DNA of 64,000 bases from Temnopleurus reevesii (GCA_036244855.1 BQKZ01001643.1:1-64000); one strand, 5' to 3'; numbered from the stretch's first letter, positions 13,849-25,842 are shown. Made by a program: numbers and translations. The notes: a model not told the origin generated them from the letters alone.

Positions 13849-13932
13849 GCCCCTAAAAATTATTTTCATATGCAGAGTACTGTATATGACCTCATATACA
13901 GTAGTCTGCATATGAAGAGAATTTTTAGGGGC
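13849..13932. repeat. 84-nt near-perfect hairpin
   Basis: GCCCCTAAAAATTATTTTCA...TACTGTATATGA is followed almost at once by its inverse (TCATATACAGTAG...TTTTTAGGGGC). About 40 bp of stem has three or so mismatches, with a loop of only about 2 bases. It could be a small palindromic MITE or a transcribed hairpin. The tiny loop argues against a standard pre-miRNA. Confidence 0.8.
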
Positions 13933-14035
13933 GTTCTCAAATTGCTTCTCTAAATTATAAAGAGAAATTATTATAAAAATATATGGGACACATTTGGCGG
14001 CTCTCTCACTCACAAAGGTGATAGAAAGGGTAGCA

Positions 14036-14115
14036 TAGATAGATAGAGATAGATAGATAATTTTATTCGTCCACAATAGGAAATTTGCTTCGTTGGCTTT
14101 GACAATACATGTAAT
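14036..14115 (-). mobile_element. Possible 3' end of a non-LTR element with (ATCT)n tail
   Basis: On the minus strand AAAGCCAACGAAGC..., GGACGAATAAAATTATC, then (TATC)n. It has the same GACGAATAAA followed by a microsatellite as the fragment at 5816. Confidence 0.45.
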
Positions 14116-15723
14116 AAACACAACTTTGACGAGAAACATAGAAAGCCAACTGGTCGCCGCTGAGCAGCGCCCTCTCAGTATAGATCACAACAAGTCAATA
14201 TACATTGTCATAATAGTGGACCTTTAAAATAGTTCAAGGCAATTGCAGAAAATCGATCCAAAATTGTTAGACTCACAAAATAAATTAAAGAAGATGAAAT
14301 AAACAATTTCACTATCACATTCAGTAGATTGGAGTCGGAATAGCAACATGAGTCAAAACTTTCTGGTGCGAAGCTATTGTAATAGACTAGCTTCTGACGA
14401 CTGCGTTATGATAATGATCATGATGAATTTGGATTTAAAGGCGTTTCTCATTAAATTCTGAAAATTTACGCCAAATTATTGGAAGAACATAATTTTTATA
14501 TCAATGGTTCTGAAAGGAGTGCTCAAACCGTAATTTACCATTTAGATCATTAATCTTTGTACTTATTTCAGTTTTGTTATAATCATTCATATTGATATTT
14601 CTGTGTATTTTTAGTTCCTTTTTTGCGGAAAATAAAACCAACCACCCAACCAGCTCCTGTGTTCACTGGGGTTGTATGATCCAACTGGAGACATGCTATA
14701 GTTGTGCAATGAAAATGATCATGCAAGTTTTAATGAACACTTGATATTGAACCGGAGCACGATTGAAGAGGGTAAACTGAGGACGAAATGAATAAATGCA
14801 GAGAACATTATCAATCGTATAAATGATTATTAAACTATAATTCTTATCCACCGATATGCTACAATCGATGGTGCATATTGCTCAAAAGACACAAATACCA
14901 ACCGCTCTGGAAATGCATCAGGTATATTTTAATAATGTACATATTGATTCAATCAGAGAGCGGTCATTGTTGCCATTTATGCTGTCACATTTCGGCAGCG
15001 TTTTTACGAACTGGCCTATAACTACGGGGGTCGCCAAAAGAAAAAAATTATGGGGGTCGCTGCTTGAACACGTAGAAACCCCGACATAGCGTCAAGTACA
15101 ATGGCATACCACCCAAATTCATGTTATTTCAATAGCATTTATCTTTGATAATTAAATTGCTACCACTGATTCGTCAACCACCCCTCGATAGTTGGCCGGT
15201 TCGCAAAATCAGGGACGATTTGTTCAGCTGTTGAGTTGTTCACATTTTAATTTGCCACATGAATATTCCAAAACGGCTCGCATCTCTGCACAGATTACGC
15301 TTTATCATGGTTATTATAATTGTAATACCATCCACACTGTGGCGAGCAAGATACCGTAATGAAACCCTACACGCTAGATTGGAAATTCCAGGAGAACATT
15401 GATTTTTGTCTCAGTTTCTGGTCATCGTTGTCATGGTGATTTAGGAGGTGGGTGGTGAAGAGTCACCTCCGATCACGATGACATTGGTTGCTAAGGCGTG
15501 TCATTGATTGAGCCGAGGGATAACATTAGTTGTCGTCGTCATTTCTAGGAATATTGAAAAACATGAGTATGATGCGTGTGCTATTAATACAAATTGATAA
15601 TCGTGACATTTATAAAATCAGGATGAGTCTACAAAGTCAAGAACCAGAAAAACCTAAATGTTAAGAGAGAGGGGGCAGAAATGAAGAGCATGAGAGAAAA
15701 AAGGGGTGCTAGAACTAGGGATA

Positions 15724-15743
15724 GTGTGTGTGTGTGTGTGTGT
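15724..15743. repeat. (GT)n microsatellite
   Basis: About ten GT units. Confidence 0.9.
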
Positions 15744-16449
15744 AAGACGTACGGGACTTTTAAAAATTCACATGTCTTTAACATGCACTAAATCTTTCAA
15801 TTTTTATGATCGCATTAATCACTAACGATCTATTAGATTCACATGAATCTGTTAAATTCATGCGCACGAATTTTGGAAATTAGTTTCGCACGTATTCTGG
15901 AGCCCTATACGCCCTCTGTCGTATACTTGGTTTTCCATAATAATTCGAACTCGGAGCAACTATGAATTTCGAACCGCTCTTCCCGTCTTTCAAGGCCACA
16001 AATGACCTGTTTTCCATACAAACATACTCTTGAGAAATACTTCCGTCGACACTCCCACAATTTCTTCTCACCCACATTTCTAAGGAAATTCGGTATTGAG
16101 TCTTTTTGTACGGATGTTTAACAGATTTTTCTCAATGTTTCACAATTTGTTGTTCATTTGATTTTTTCATTCAATGATAACATGGTAGTTTCAGGGGTTG
16201 ATTCCCCATCTATTTCAGCGGCATGTCATCCAGCAAATGTAAAATGTACAGATATTGTTATATAAAATTACCAACGCGACATTTACACATTTACACACAG
16301 TTGCATCCACTATCTAAGGAGACCTTTTTGTAAAACTTGGGGACTGTTCTACATTTCTGTACAGTTTGGTATATGCATGGTAATCATATCAAATTGAAAC
16401 TCATGAAAAGATCAAAAGAAACCCCGAATTTTGATACGCGAGGGGCTGA

Positions 16450-16610
16450 ATAGAGCAAAAATTTGGCGCCCCCGGAGAGCTGAGATAGGCTGACAAAAAT
16501 AAAACATTACCTCATCACCCACTTTAGCGCCCCCCCCCGGCGAATTTGGCGCCCTTTTAACCTCAAATTTGGCGACCCCTAGCTTTGAAACGCCCCCCCC
16601 CCCCTTCCAT
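16450..16610. repeat. C-rich stretch with repeated AATTTGGCGCCC units
   Basis: AATTTGGCGCCC or AATTTGGCGACCC occurs three times, with runs of 8-13 C between. This looks like a degenerate low-complexity repeat or the end of an unidentified transposon. Confidence 0.5.
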
Positions 16611-16663
16611 ACGGTGCGCTCATGGTTGAACTCTTGGAATGTGTCTGTAATGTGCTGACGCCT

Positions 16664-16755
16664 TACGATTTGCTTACGATCCGATTTTAGACGAAAGTGA
16701 AAAGCCCACCGGATACCTTACGATTGGCTTAGGACCCGATTTAAGAAAAAAGTGT
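16664..16755 (+). repeat. Imperfect 38-bp direct repeat
   Basis: CTTACGATTTGCTTACGATC...GATTTTAGACGAAAGTG recurs about 53 bp on as CTTACGATTGGCTTAGGACC...GATTTAAGAAAAAAGTG. No coding reading was recognised. Confidence 0.6.
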
Positions 16756-16872
16756 AATATTTTTTTGCATAAGCATTACAACTTGTTTTAATTAAGGTTT
16801 TAGATATTCAGAGTAATTATAAAACCTAGAACATGGCATAATACAATCGTTTGCGTCCCAAGGAAAACCATA

Positions 16873-17090
16873 TCGAATTCTAGTCTGAATGAATTGGAAC
16901 GAGTCGGATCAGCCTCAAGATTGTCTACGAGTTGGAACTAATTTGCCCATTATATTTGTGATAAAGCTTATTAATGCATTGAAATCGTATTTAGTATTCA
17001 TATGAATTTTCAGAACAAGAATTTGGTAGGTTTTATTTGTCTAAATACTCATATTGAGTACTAAATGTTAAGGTTTTATTTCCCAAAATC
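16873..17090 (+). repeat. Direct repeat, copy 1: probable empty-site haplotype of the TU-like insertion
   Basis: These 218 bp recur at 18538-18755 with four substitutions by my alignment. Copy 1 starts TCGAATTC and has ordinary DNA to its left, with no transposon end. It stops exactly at the single N (17091). Copy 2 starts TCGACTTC and directly follows the transposon's right end. The pattern fits one allele without the insertion joined to the other allele with it. The TCGANTTC octamer would be the target site. Confidence 0.85.
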
Positions 17091-17091
17091 N

Positions 17092-18537
17092 ATGGTCTAT
17101 CTTCATTTTGTCCAATTGCCTATTCGTCCAATCATCATGTGGTCTAGTCCTACTTCGTCCAATTACCGCTTTGTCTAGTGTCACTTTGTCCAATCATCAG
17201 AAAGTCCAAAGTCATTTGGTCCAATAACCGGTTGGTCTATCGTCAGTTTGTCTAATCATCAGTTAGTCTAATTATAATTCAGTCCATTATTCGGTTAGTC
17301 TAATGCTCAATTAGTCCAATTACCGTTTGGTCTATAGAGAATATTATTATCATTTAGACGTACAGATGTTAAAGATGATTGAGATCATTAAAAATCAATG
17401 CATAAGAAAATTGTTTTCTATATTTTTCTGAGAATTAATTACAAATATCAACCTTATGCTCGTATACAATTCTTATTTTTTTCTAAGATTCTTATTACTC
17501 AGACTCTGATAATTAGCATAAATTTGAAATTTTGGGTAAAATGCTTACTTTAGCGTGGAATTGCCCATAGGCCTACAACCAAAACAAAATTTCCAGGGGT
17601 TGCCACATTGTGGATCCGCTTGCCACAATCGTTCTATCCAGCACGTTAATGCACAAACAGGCCAGCTATTATTTATTGTAGTTGAAAGGTCTCACGTGTT
17701 GAGAACACAAATGTGTAGTTCTCGGAGTTGTGTGTTTTACACAAAGCCTATATTATACATGATGGTGTATGTGTGTTCGTTTTTCGGGAAGGGGAAGTGT
17801 TACTTGTCTAAGTAAAACACTGTATGTGAGGGGTGGGTGGATGAAAAGGAGAGTTTACGAGGTTTAATTAGTGATGATTACTATATTTCAATTTTGAATC
17901 TCATCTCCATGCACGGAGATATCGGTGAGTTACTGACATCTCGCTGGTCCATGCATCCAAGGCTTGTCTTTAATTGCTGTCAATGACATTCAGATACACT
18001 ACATGTATACCAAACATGAATACCATACGGATTAGACACAATGGTAATTGGACCGGTATTGGACCAAGTGTGTATAGTGTGAATAGTTATTAGACGGACT
18101 GGCTATTCGACTAGGCGAGTATTGGACCAACCAGAAGAAAATAGACGAAATGATGATTGGACGGATCAGTTATAGACCAAAAGGATAATGGACCAAATAG
18201 TAGTTAGACCACATGGAAATTAGACGAATTGACTATTAGACCAACTAGGATTAGCCCACATGGTTAATGGACAAGGTGATATTGGACAAACTGATGATTG
18301 GACGAAGTGTTGTTAGCCCAAATGGCTATTGGACGAATTGATTATAGACCAAACGTTAATGGACAAGATGGCTATTGGACGAACAGGATATTGGACTAAC
18401 TGGCCATTGGACCAAGCGGCTATTAGACGAAATGATTATTGGACAAAGTGGTAATTGGACGACCTAATGTTAGACGAAGTGCGTTTGGACGAAACGGTCA
18501 TTGGACGAAATGGCGTTGGACCAAGTGGGGATAAACC
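17092..18537. mobile_element. TU-like foldback transposon, left end truncated at assembly join
   Basis: The left arm (17092 to about 17340) is a degenerate tandem array of GTCCAAT-type units. The right arm (about 18041-18537) is the inverse, with repeats of ATTGGACGAA-type units 15-16 bp apart. About 700 bp of non-repeated DNA without a recognisable ORF lies between them. The right end is GGGGATAAACC (18527-18537). Its complement matches the left end of the element at 40917. Comparison with that element shows the left arm here lacks its outermost part and begins directly after the single N at 17091. Long inverted arms made of about 15-bp repeats and 8-bp target duplications are reported for sea urchin TU elements. 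Assignment to that family is inference. No transposase is visible, so the element would be non-autonomous. Confidence 0.8.
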
Positions 18538-18755
18538 TCGACTTCTAGTCTGAATGAATTGGAACGAGTCGGATCAGCCTCAAGATTGTCAACGAGTTGG
18601 AACTAATTTGCCCATTATATTTGTGATGAAGCTTATTAATGCATTGAAATCGTATTTAATATTCATATGAATTTTCAGAACAAGAATTTGGTAGGTTTTA
18701 TTTGTCTAAATACTCATATTGAGTACTAAATGTTAAGGTTTTATTTCCCAAAATC
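18538..18755 (+). repeat. Direct repeat, copy 2: flank of the filled haplotype
   Basis: This is about 98% identical to 16873-17090 and begins at the transposon terminus. After ...CCCAAAATC it continues into unique DNA (GGGTCGCATGCC), whereas copy 1 ends at the N. The first eight bases would be the right-hand target duplication. Confidence 0.85.
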
Positions 18756-19663
18756 GGGTCGCATGCCGATCGTAACAGAGGCCTATGCGATGGGATTAAG
18801 GTATGACGTAAATACCTGTCAAATCGTAATTATTTGAAAAATAGATCACCTCAGTAAATACTTTTGTTATTTTTACTCTTGTTAATTATTTACTTTTAGA
18901 GTGAAAAATTCTGTCGACATTGAGATTAAAAAACAACAACTGGAAGGCCTATTCAACAATAATTTGCTTGAAATGGTAGATAGTTTCATCGTGTTGCCAT
19001 GGTGATTCTTATGACAGAAGGTTTTATTGATCTCGTTTTCTCCCCGACGCCCATACACGCTGAAATCAATAAATTATATATTGTATAGGACTTATTATCA
19101 AGTAGATTAAAGGCGTATATAATTGCACTGGAGCATTGCTAGTCTATATCGATGAATTAAATTGAATGGGGGGAGGGGTACGTCCGGACAAATCATCCAG
19201 ACGGAACGCCGGCTGAATATTGACTTCAGAATAATCGATAGAAATCGATTTCCATCAGCTGATAGATATGCAGGTATGGTGAGTGGAACAGTGACCATGT
19301 AGAAGGTATCTTGACCGCTCCCATGGGAGACACACCACCGAGACATCTGCGTGGGTTCCCAGGGGACTGTCGTCGCCAACGAGTTACACAAGTCGCCGGG
19401 GTTATTAAGTCAAACACATCATAATGACATTGTATATGGACTTGATCTAATTTATTTCTTGAAATATAATTTGTTTATAAAAGAATGCTTGTTTACATGC
19501 ATCGCGATAGAAGGTCGTAGTATACGTCACGGGTTGGTATTTTGCAATGTCGAACAACATAATCTATATGATGAAGATATTAGAAGTGAATTTATATATA
19601 TATATTATGAAAGTGCACGGTCTGTGAAACCTTGAGAGGGGTAGGGGCTGTATTCCCCCTTTT

Positions 19664-19707
19664 CATTACCATACATGCAAGCATATAGCCTTGCATGTAT
19701 GGTAATG
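19664..19707. repeat. 44-nt hairpin with perfect 18-bp stem
   Basis: CATTACCATACATGCAAG, an 8-base spacer (CATATAGC), then the exact inverse CTTGCATGTATGGTAATG. It lies in otherwise unremarkable DNA. Confidence 0.85.
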
Positions 19708-20349
19708 GTAATCCACTTCTCCCCTCCCAGCTAGCACATCAGCCCCCCCCCCCCACTCTTCCAAACGTTCTCTGGTGCATGAAATGCATAACTGTCGTAT
19801 AAATTAGCGCTTGTGCTTCATTTAGAAATAATTTCATTATTAATATACAAATATTTATTAAAAATATGACTAAATTTTGCCTGCAGACGGAGCCCTTTAA
19901 AATTGCTCCGTGTAACAACCAATTTCACTTTCCTTTGTAAAGTAAACTCAATCCCTATTCATTATATTTGCTCTTGAGTTTTTTAATTTTTATCCAACAT
20001 TCCTGCGATCAGTAATGTAAAAAAGTAAAAAAAGAAAAAAAGAGAGAAACAAAAGTACACACATTGATGGATTCTTCCTAAACCTCTCAATGTATATAGA
20101 CCAGAAATATATAGCGAGAGGGAAATATACCTACATTTTCTATCGAATTATTTAATTCTAGCAAATAGTTTACACGTGGTGTACTTTAATTTGATAAAAT
20201 CAAGAAACTTTTGGGATAAATTCTTTGCTAGTATTAAGCTTCATGAACAATACTTTATGAGAGGCCAAATGTCAATGATGATCGCTGTACAACAAGCATG
20301 AGAAGAGCACGGGTATTAAGAAAATATTTGAGCGCCAAACTGCATTTCA

Positions 20350-20357
20350 TGACGTCA
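20350..20357. promoter_or_regulatory. Isolated CRE palindrome TGACGTCA
   Basis: A perfect CREB/ATF site in CATGACGTCATCG context. No neighbouring gene was found. Confidence 0.3.
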
Positions 20358-21078
20358 TCGACTGCTTGAAGCACTGGGCGACATATTTATTTGTGCATCG
20401 GAGCGTGAGATATGAGAAACGGAAGGCTTTCATGCCTCGTGGTGTCAAGTATTGAGATGAGTGTAATTGTGCATCAATAAAGCATCCGCGGCAATTTGGA
20501 CAAGGACAAGCAAGGGGAAAATGTTAGAGTAATGAAAATAAACGTGAGATGTACAGCCTTCATCGCGAACGTAGAAATGAATATTTTGTACTGAATTTTG
20601 TGATTTTGTTGTGAGAATATGGAATATAAACCTACAATGATATAATTATTATGATCTCTTCACTTAACGAATTTTAGAACATTGGGGAACATACTGTCAG
20701 TCAAAGACCCTTGATTTTATGAGTGTTCGATCTATAATAGCATTTTGACATTTCACCAAAGTTGGTCATATGTTAATCAATAATTGTGTGCCATTTATCT
20801 GTCTTATGGTAGGAATTTGCAATTCTGACATAAGGTGGTGTATGTTTGTATCGATAGACTTGTGGAGAGTACGGTATTTTGTCTAGTATTGGGCACACTT
20901 TTCCCAATTTTTGTTATTTTAAGACATGAAGAGTATCGGAGTAGCTGCCTTTTGTCAAATGTTTTTAATCAGTTTCAACTTTGTAGAATTTGCAGTTTGT
21001 TTATTCATTGTTTACACGTTTATTTGTTAATAACCAAGGGTTTACCACCTGCATATTTATTCGTATGCCAATNAATAT

Positions 21079-22190
21079 GATCTCTCATTGCTCTGACGCA
21101 GAGGACAACTACAGCAGAGAAACATACAAAAATTTAAATTCAAGCCTCATCTACACTGCCAATGTAGTCTAAGTTTACTTCTGACAAAGCTGGACACAGT
21201 GTCGCATCAAAGTAGAGGTCGAACCATTGACAGTGAACGAACTTTCTCTGGTCATAGTCTAGCTGCATTTTCATTTACAGCAAGGTATCGGAAACTACAT
21301 TAAGCTTGTTTCGAATGCCAGTCGTATGTTGTCGTATGTTGTTGCAATTCCTGTACTTGTGAAACCAACCCCAGTAAGTTCCCGGTACTCTCATTATTTA
21401 TCCCCTTCCTTTTCCAAGCGGCCATCGCAATTAATGCTCACCATGAAGACACAACAAAACGACCCCCACTTATTGCGTGATCATACATCACAGAACTTAG
21501 TCTGTACTGCCACCTATATTTCATCCCTTGCGGATGCTGACTTCAACCTGAAAAGGGAATGGAATCTTGGCAAAAGACAACACTTTCTGTCCACTTTATG
21601 ATGATCCCTGGTACGAAGGTTGATCAGGTTTGCGTTTCAGAAAGCTTTGCGTAGATCTATGCATGACTCTATGATATTCTGGTGATCCTTGCTCGCACTA
21701 TATCGCACCGGAAGAAGGGTAACAAGTCGGTTGTACAGTCGCTCGTAGACCTGCGCAAAGCTCTCATGAAACACAACCTAGGTGTCAAGTTTTCCCGCAA
21801 AGCATGCACCTTTCTGACTACGATGTGGGATGGGCCATTTAAGCTATCAGCTGATTATCAGTGTGGAATACCTGAGCAAACTGCGCGCTACATCATTTCC
21901 CAGTACCTACATGTAGGAGATCCAAGGGACCTGGCAAGCTTAAGTCAAACAAGGTCAGAGTCGCCTTCATTAAGACACTTGGTGATGTAACCAGGCTGTC
22001 CTGTCCTCCCATGCCAAACCATACCAAAAAGGGATGAGGAACCTAACCAGCTCAGTCTTCTTGCTGTCCACTCAAAGGGAGTCCTTGGAATGGCTGCAAC
22101 CGTCATCAAGACTGTCCGAGTACAATGACTCTGGACCATTTGGTTAGTGGTTTCTACATTAATATGAACACTTGAGATGTAATCTTCATT
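21079..22190 (+). pseudogene. Possible decayed coding sequence, identity not recognised
   Basis: This patch is less AT-rich than its surroundings and gives codon-like open stretches in different frames: 21326-21601 (...NLVCTATYISSLADADFN...), 21682-21990 (...KSVVQSLVDLRKALMKHN..., ...CGIPEQTARYIISQYLHVGD...) and a third-frame piece from about 21930 (NKVRVAFIKTLGDVTR). The frame changes suggest a frameshifted retrocopy or transposon-borne gene fragment. I recognise no family and no splice pattern. It starts just after a single N at 21073, so an assembly join is also possible there. Confidence 0.3.
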
Positions 22191-22428
22191 TATGTCTGAT
22201 GTTGGTGTTCACCCGCCAGAAGATATTCTGAACCTCTTTGACACAATGTGGTTGCTCCGGGTGTTTTCTTGATAAAAAAATAAATCCCGGCTGGTTTCCA
22301 AGCAACCATGTTTGAAAATGAACAAAATTCTGTACCACTGCTATTGGAACTACAAATACAATTACCACTACCACCATTACCACCACTAGATCTATTCATC
22401 AGGTCCTTAGACCAGCATGCCAACAGGC

Positions 22429-22672
22429 CAGGGGACCTTCCTCCAGACATAGACATGATATATGTGCTCTCAGTAGAAGGAGAATAATACAATGATCAAA
22501 CCGTAAAGATTTCAGCAAAATCTGAAAATCCATTCAAAAGTTATGGATTCTCCAAGTTTTTAATTCCACCTCTCATGGGCTCCTTAAATTGGTAACCTAC
22601 AGGTACAAATGGCTGCCAAAATGGAGAACTCTCCATTTACTTTGTACACCAAATTTAACATTTTGATCCTCT
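22429..22672. mobile_element. Left half of a second copy of the TTAA-type palindromic MITE
   Basis: From AGGGGACCTTCCTCCAGACA the sequence follows the left arm of the 28576 element in order (TACAATGATCAAAC, CCATTCAAAAGTTATG, CTCATGGGCTCCTTAAA, ATGGCTGCCAA, AACTCTCCATTTACTTTGTA). It then stops at a single N (22673). No matching right arm follows. The break at an N inside a palindrome suggests an assembly fault rather than a true truncation. Confidence 0.75.
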
Positions 22673-23265
22673 NGTTTATACAAGTTGTATAGAAAGAAAA
22701 TCCAAGGGTCTTTGACTGACCTCCTGCACAAGAATATTTGGAATTTGAAGCCTTTTAGGAAGTTATAGTTTGTTCTGGATTGAGAGTTTTGTGCTAACAC
22801 TTTGGTAACGTTTGGAAAACAACAGCTATCCGGACAGGCCAATAAGGGGTTAAATATCTAGTGTTTTTTTTTGTAGTTTTAAAATAAAAACTGATCCAAA
22901 ACTTTCTTCTTGACCAATGAAGTACCATCCCGGGGTATCAGACATTTTGCAAACGCTCTATTCTTCTCGATATCTCCTTTGCCAGACCCCAAGGGGCTTT
23001 AGTGACGAGTGAATCCCAAGGGTTGTTGTGTGTAGAAGATCTCACGACAGTCGACCTTTCACGATGACCTCACAATGAACCTGTACCGTCTCGAGGAAAA
23101 ATACAAAACAGAAGACAGAGGAGTTGTCATCGTCATTGAGCGATCGATTCTAATTCCCAGAAACGATGTATTGGTGAGTGTTGAAGGAGCAATGGGACTT
23201 CTTCTGCGACGAAATCTACGACTCCTATCTTACTTTTTGGAAAAGTCATGGTATAGTTACAACTT

Positions 23266-23371
23266 TGCGCTCCTTGAACAAAAGCCGAACGTCAGTCCAC
23301 CGTCTGATCATCGTATACTGTGCGCTCGGAGAGCGTTTATAATTCTCAAATGCAAAGGTATGAGTAGGCCT
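23266..23371. mobile_element. MITE family M1, right half only
   Basis: GCGCTCCTTGAACAAAAGCC, GAACGTCAGTCCACCGTC and GCAAAGGTATGAGTAGGCC match the right half of M1. The left half is not recognisable. It supplies part of the apparent ORF crossing this spot, so that ORF is not a gene. Confidence 0.7.
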
Positions 23372-25121
23372 ATACTTTCGCGTTTCAACAACGGGTAATG
23401 CAACAGATCGCCTGGAAGTATTTAGGAGCTGCACAATTGGATTTCTCATGAACAGGGCCCAGTCGTGGACCCTTAATTAAGCCTTTGTCCCGTGTTTATA
23501 AAGTTATTGAGATGTAGATTACTAACCAATAACAGGTCCAATACTGTCATGGCTCTAATCGTTTTGTTATTCGTGATGACATGGTGTGTGTAAGTTTACA
23601 TCTTCAATTTCATTTTTTTTCTTCAAAATAACCTTTATTTTTTCCTTCAATAACTAAAATACATCAATGCTGTGCAGTCTAGCAATTTCCAATTGTATTC
23701 AAATGATTGGGTAATTAGAACATACATTGTTGAGGTATGTTGACGTTGATACACGTAATAATGACAGGTTGATGTCATAATCAATAAATTGGTTTTACTG
23801 CTGGACTAAGTTTCACCGATTCCCTGAATTTTTCAAAGTAGAGTTTTCGAGATATTGAGTGAATGTTTTTTTTTTTTTTTTTGGGGGGGGGGGGGAAGGA
23901 GTGATATGACATCTTCGTGGAATCGCCTACAAACACATCTTTAGGACAACTTAATTCATTTGGATCATTTTCGGAAAAGAAGAATATTACGTCAAGAGCC
24001 GATTACGTTTTGTCGTCATCAAAACAGTCCCTTTCCCTTTTACGGATGATTCTTAGTCTTCTCCAACGCTCTCACATCCCTCTGGAATGTAACGAATCGT
24101 CTCTCTGCTTGTAAAAGGGAAATATTATTGCTTAATGCTATGCCTACATTTACGCCTCCAAAGCAAACACGATGTGTTTTGATTACGTTTCTCTAAATGC
24201 AAGAGGGAAGGCAAAACTCTCCCGTCACACAAGAAAACATAACAAATGTAAAAGCTGACTCACATCTTTGCGTTTATAACAGACGCCGTCTGCCCAGGTT
24301 TTATGACACGCCGTCAATGAAAAAAATATGGAGGAACGACGCATGAATGACGCAAACGCGTGCATGAACGTCGAGCACCTGACAAACACCTACAACTTCG
24401 GTGTAACGTTTTTACTTCGTATTTCTACGTTCCTGGAGCGTCATAAAAGATGGACAGACGTTGGTTATAAGCTCAAAGTTGTGAGTAAGAGGAGGCGGTA
24501 AGGCATTTTAGTCGGGAAAACTTTTAAGAGGTCGCAAGATCCGGCAGGATGGGTTTAGTTACAACGATAAGTCTCAGACCAGAACGGATGTTAATCCACT
24601 TCAAACATTTTTTTTCTTCATAACGCAGTAAAAGTTATGCACACGTCTTTTTAGGCACTCACTTAGACGATATTTATCTATTTGATAACAAACAATTTCA
24701 ACAAATGGAACGAATGTTTGTTACTAGGTCAGACAAACTACAATGTCTGTCCGACTTATAACGCTAATGACATGCAAATTGGATTTCTGACTTTTGTAAA
24801 ATAGTTGTTTATTAGCAGATAAATACATAGTTGTCTTGGGGAAAACATATATATTGTGTGACAGCATTTAGAAAAAAATGTACAAATTACATTTCAAATG
24901 TTATACCTCATGACTGATAGCAAACTTTTTCTTAATTATAAGACACCAGTGATCGTAGAAATTTGTTTGATAGCTCCACCGTGCGGTGAGTCAGTTTAGG
25001 AAACGGACAGGTCAGTCTCGAGACGTGAGACTAAACGCAATATTACACCTGACAAACACGACAAAGTGATATAGGGTGTGAACACTGATCCACCTTTTGT
25101 ATAATTATTAATAATGATAAC
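23372..25121. other. No gene recognised
   Basis: Contains a T18-G12 homopolymer junction (23866-23896) and a CpG-richer patch at 24280-24400 with repeated GACGC words, but no ORF of note. Confidence 0.5.
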
Positions 25122-25333
25122 TATAATAATAATAATAGATGCAATTTATTTAGCGCACGTATCCACTCTGCTGGGGGCTCAAGGCGCTTTACATTATTAT
25201 TACCCTGGCTTTAGCCCGGCAGCCATTCAAAGAATAAATATTCCTGCCAGGTACCCATTCACCTCAACTGGGTTGAGTGCAGCACACTGTGGATGAATTT
25301 CTTGCTGAAGGAAATTGACGCCATGGGTAGGAT
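25122..25333 (-). mobile_element. 5'-truncated copy of the same tRNA-derived SINE
   Basis: Read on the minus strand this matches 29480-29715: ATCCTACCCATGGCGTCAAT, the GGTACCTGGCAGGAATATTT block, GCTGCCGGGCTAAAGCC, AGCGCCTTGAGC and the tail GCGCTAAATAAATTGCAT then (ATT)n. The tRNA-like head is cut inside the B box. 5' truncation is usual for LINE-driven retroposition. Confidence 0.85.
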
Positions 25334-25583
25334 ACTAATAAAAACGATAATGATATTGATGATAAGGATACAAATCGTAATATAAACACAAGCTTGAATA
25401 AACACAGAATTTGTAATGCATTAACTATATAGTTATAGAGTATTCCGAGGTGCAGAGGGATTAACGAAACATAATTCATTACTAAAGATATGGATCTGTG
25501 ATTATGTGTGAGTAAATACATAAACATATGACCAAAAAAAAAAGAGATTTAAGATATTTCTACGGTTTAGAGCGATCTGCTGT

Positions 25584-25842
25584 TAGATCCCCAGTGGGAG
25601 AGCATTCCAGAGAAATGAAGCTGACGCAGTAAAATCATTCTCTTCCACAGACAAATTTGTATTTTGAACCTCTGGCTGTTTTTTTTTGTCTGATTGTTTG
25701 ACGAGCGCAAATTTCTTCCTAGTGCGTATTCAGAAATAAGGTCTTGTATGTACATAGGAGACTGACCATATATTGCTTTTCATGTGTGGATTGAGCTCTT
25801 ATATTCCAATCGTTTATTCATTCTTATAGTGACTGATAGCCA
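25584..25842 (-). pseudogene. LINE (non-LTR retrotransposon) reverse transcriptase, decayed C-terminal fragment
   Basis: On the minus strand the frame reads WLSV..RMNKRLEYK, then KAIYGQSPMYIQDLI, SEY.LGRNLRSSN and, after a frameshift in an A-run near 25680, LSVEENDFTASASFLWNALP. This order (W-L-x-V, YK, hG.sP.Yi.dLi, R.LRS, F..a...LWN.LP) is typical of the thumb/C-terminal part of Jockey/CR1/Rex-type ORF2 in animals. A stop and a frameshift make it non-functional. No endonuclease or catalytic RT motif (YADD-type) was found next to it. The open stretch further upstream on the same strand (25865-26128) was not recognised and may or may not belong. Confidence 0.72.

Larger units (their letters stand above)
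13933..16449. other. No gene recognised beyond one retroelement tail and a GT run
   Basis: Mostly unique-looking DNA. GGGGGTCGC occurs twice at about 15026 and 15052, with no wider repeat seen. Confidence 0.5.

Noticed and set aside
23075..23398. 107-codon ORF
   Set aside because: Its second half is an M1 MITE fragment, and no domain is recognisable in the first half.
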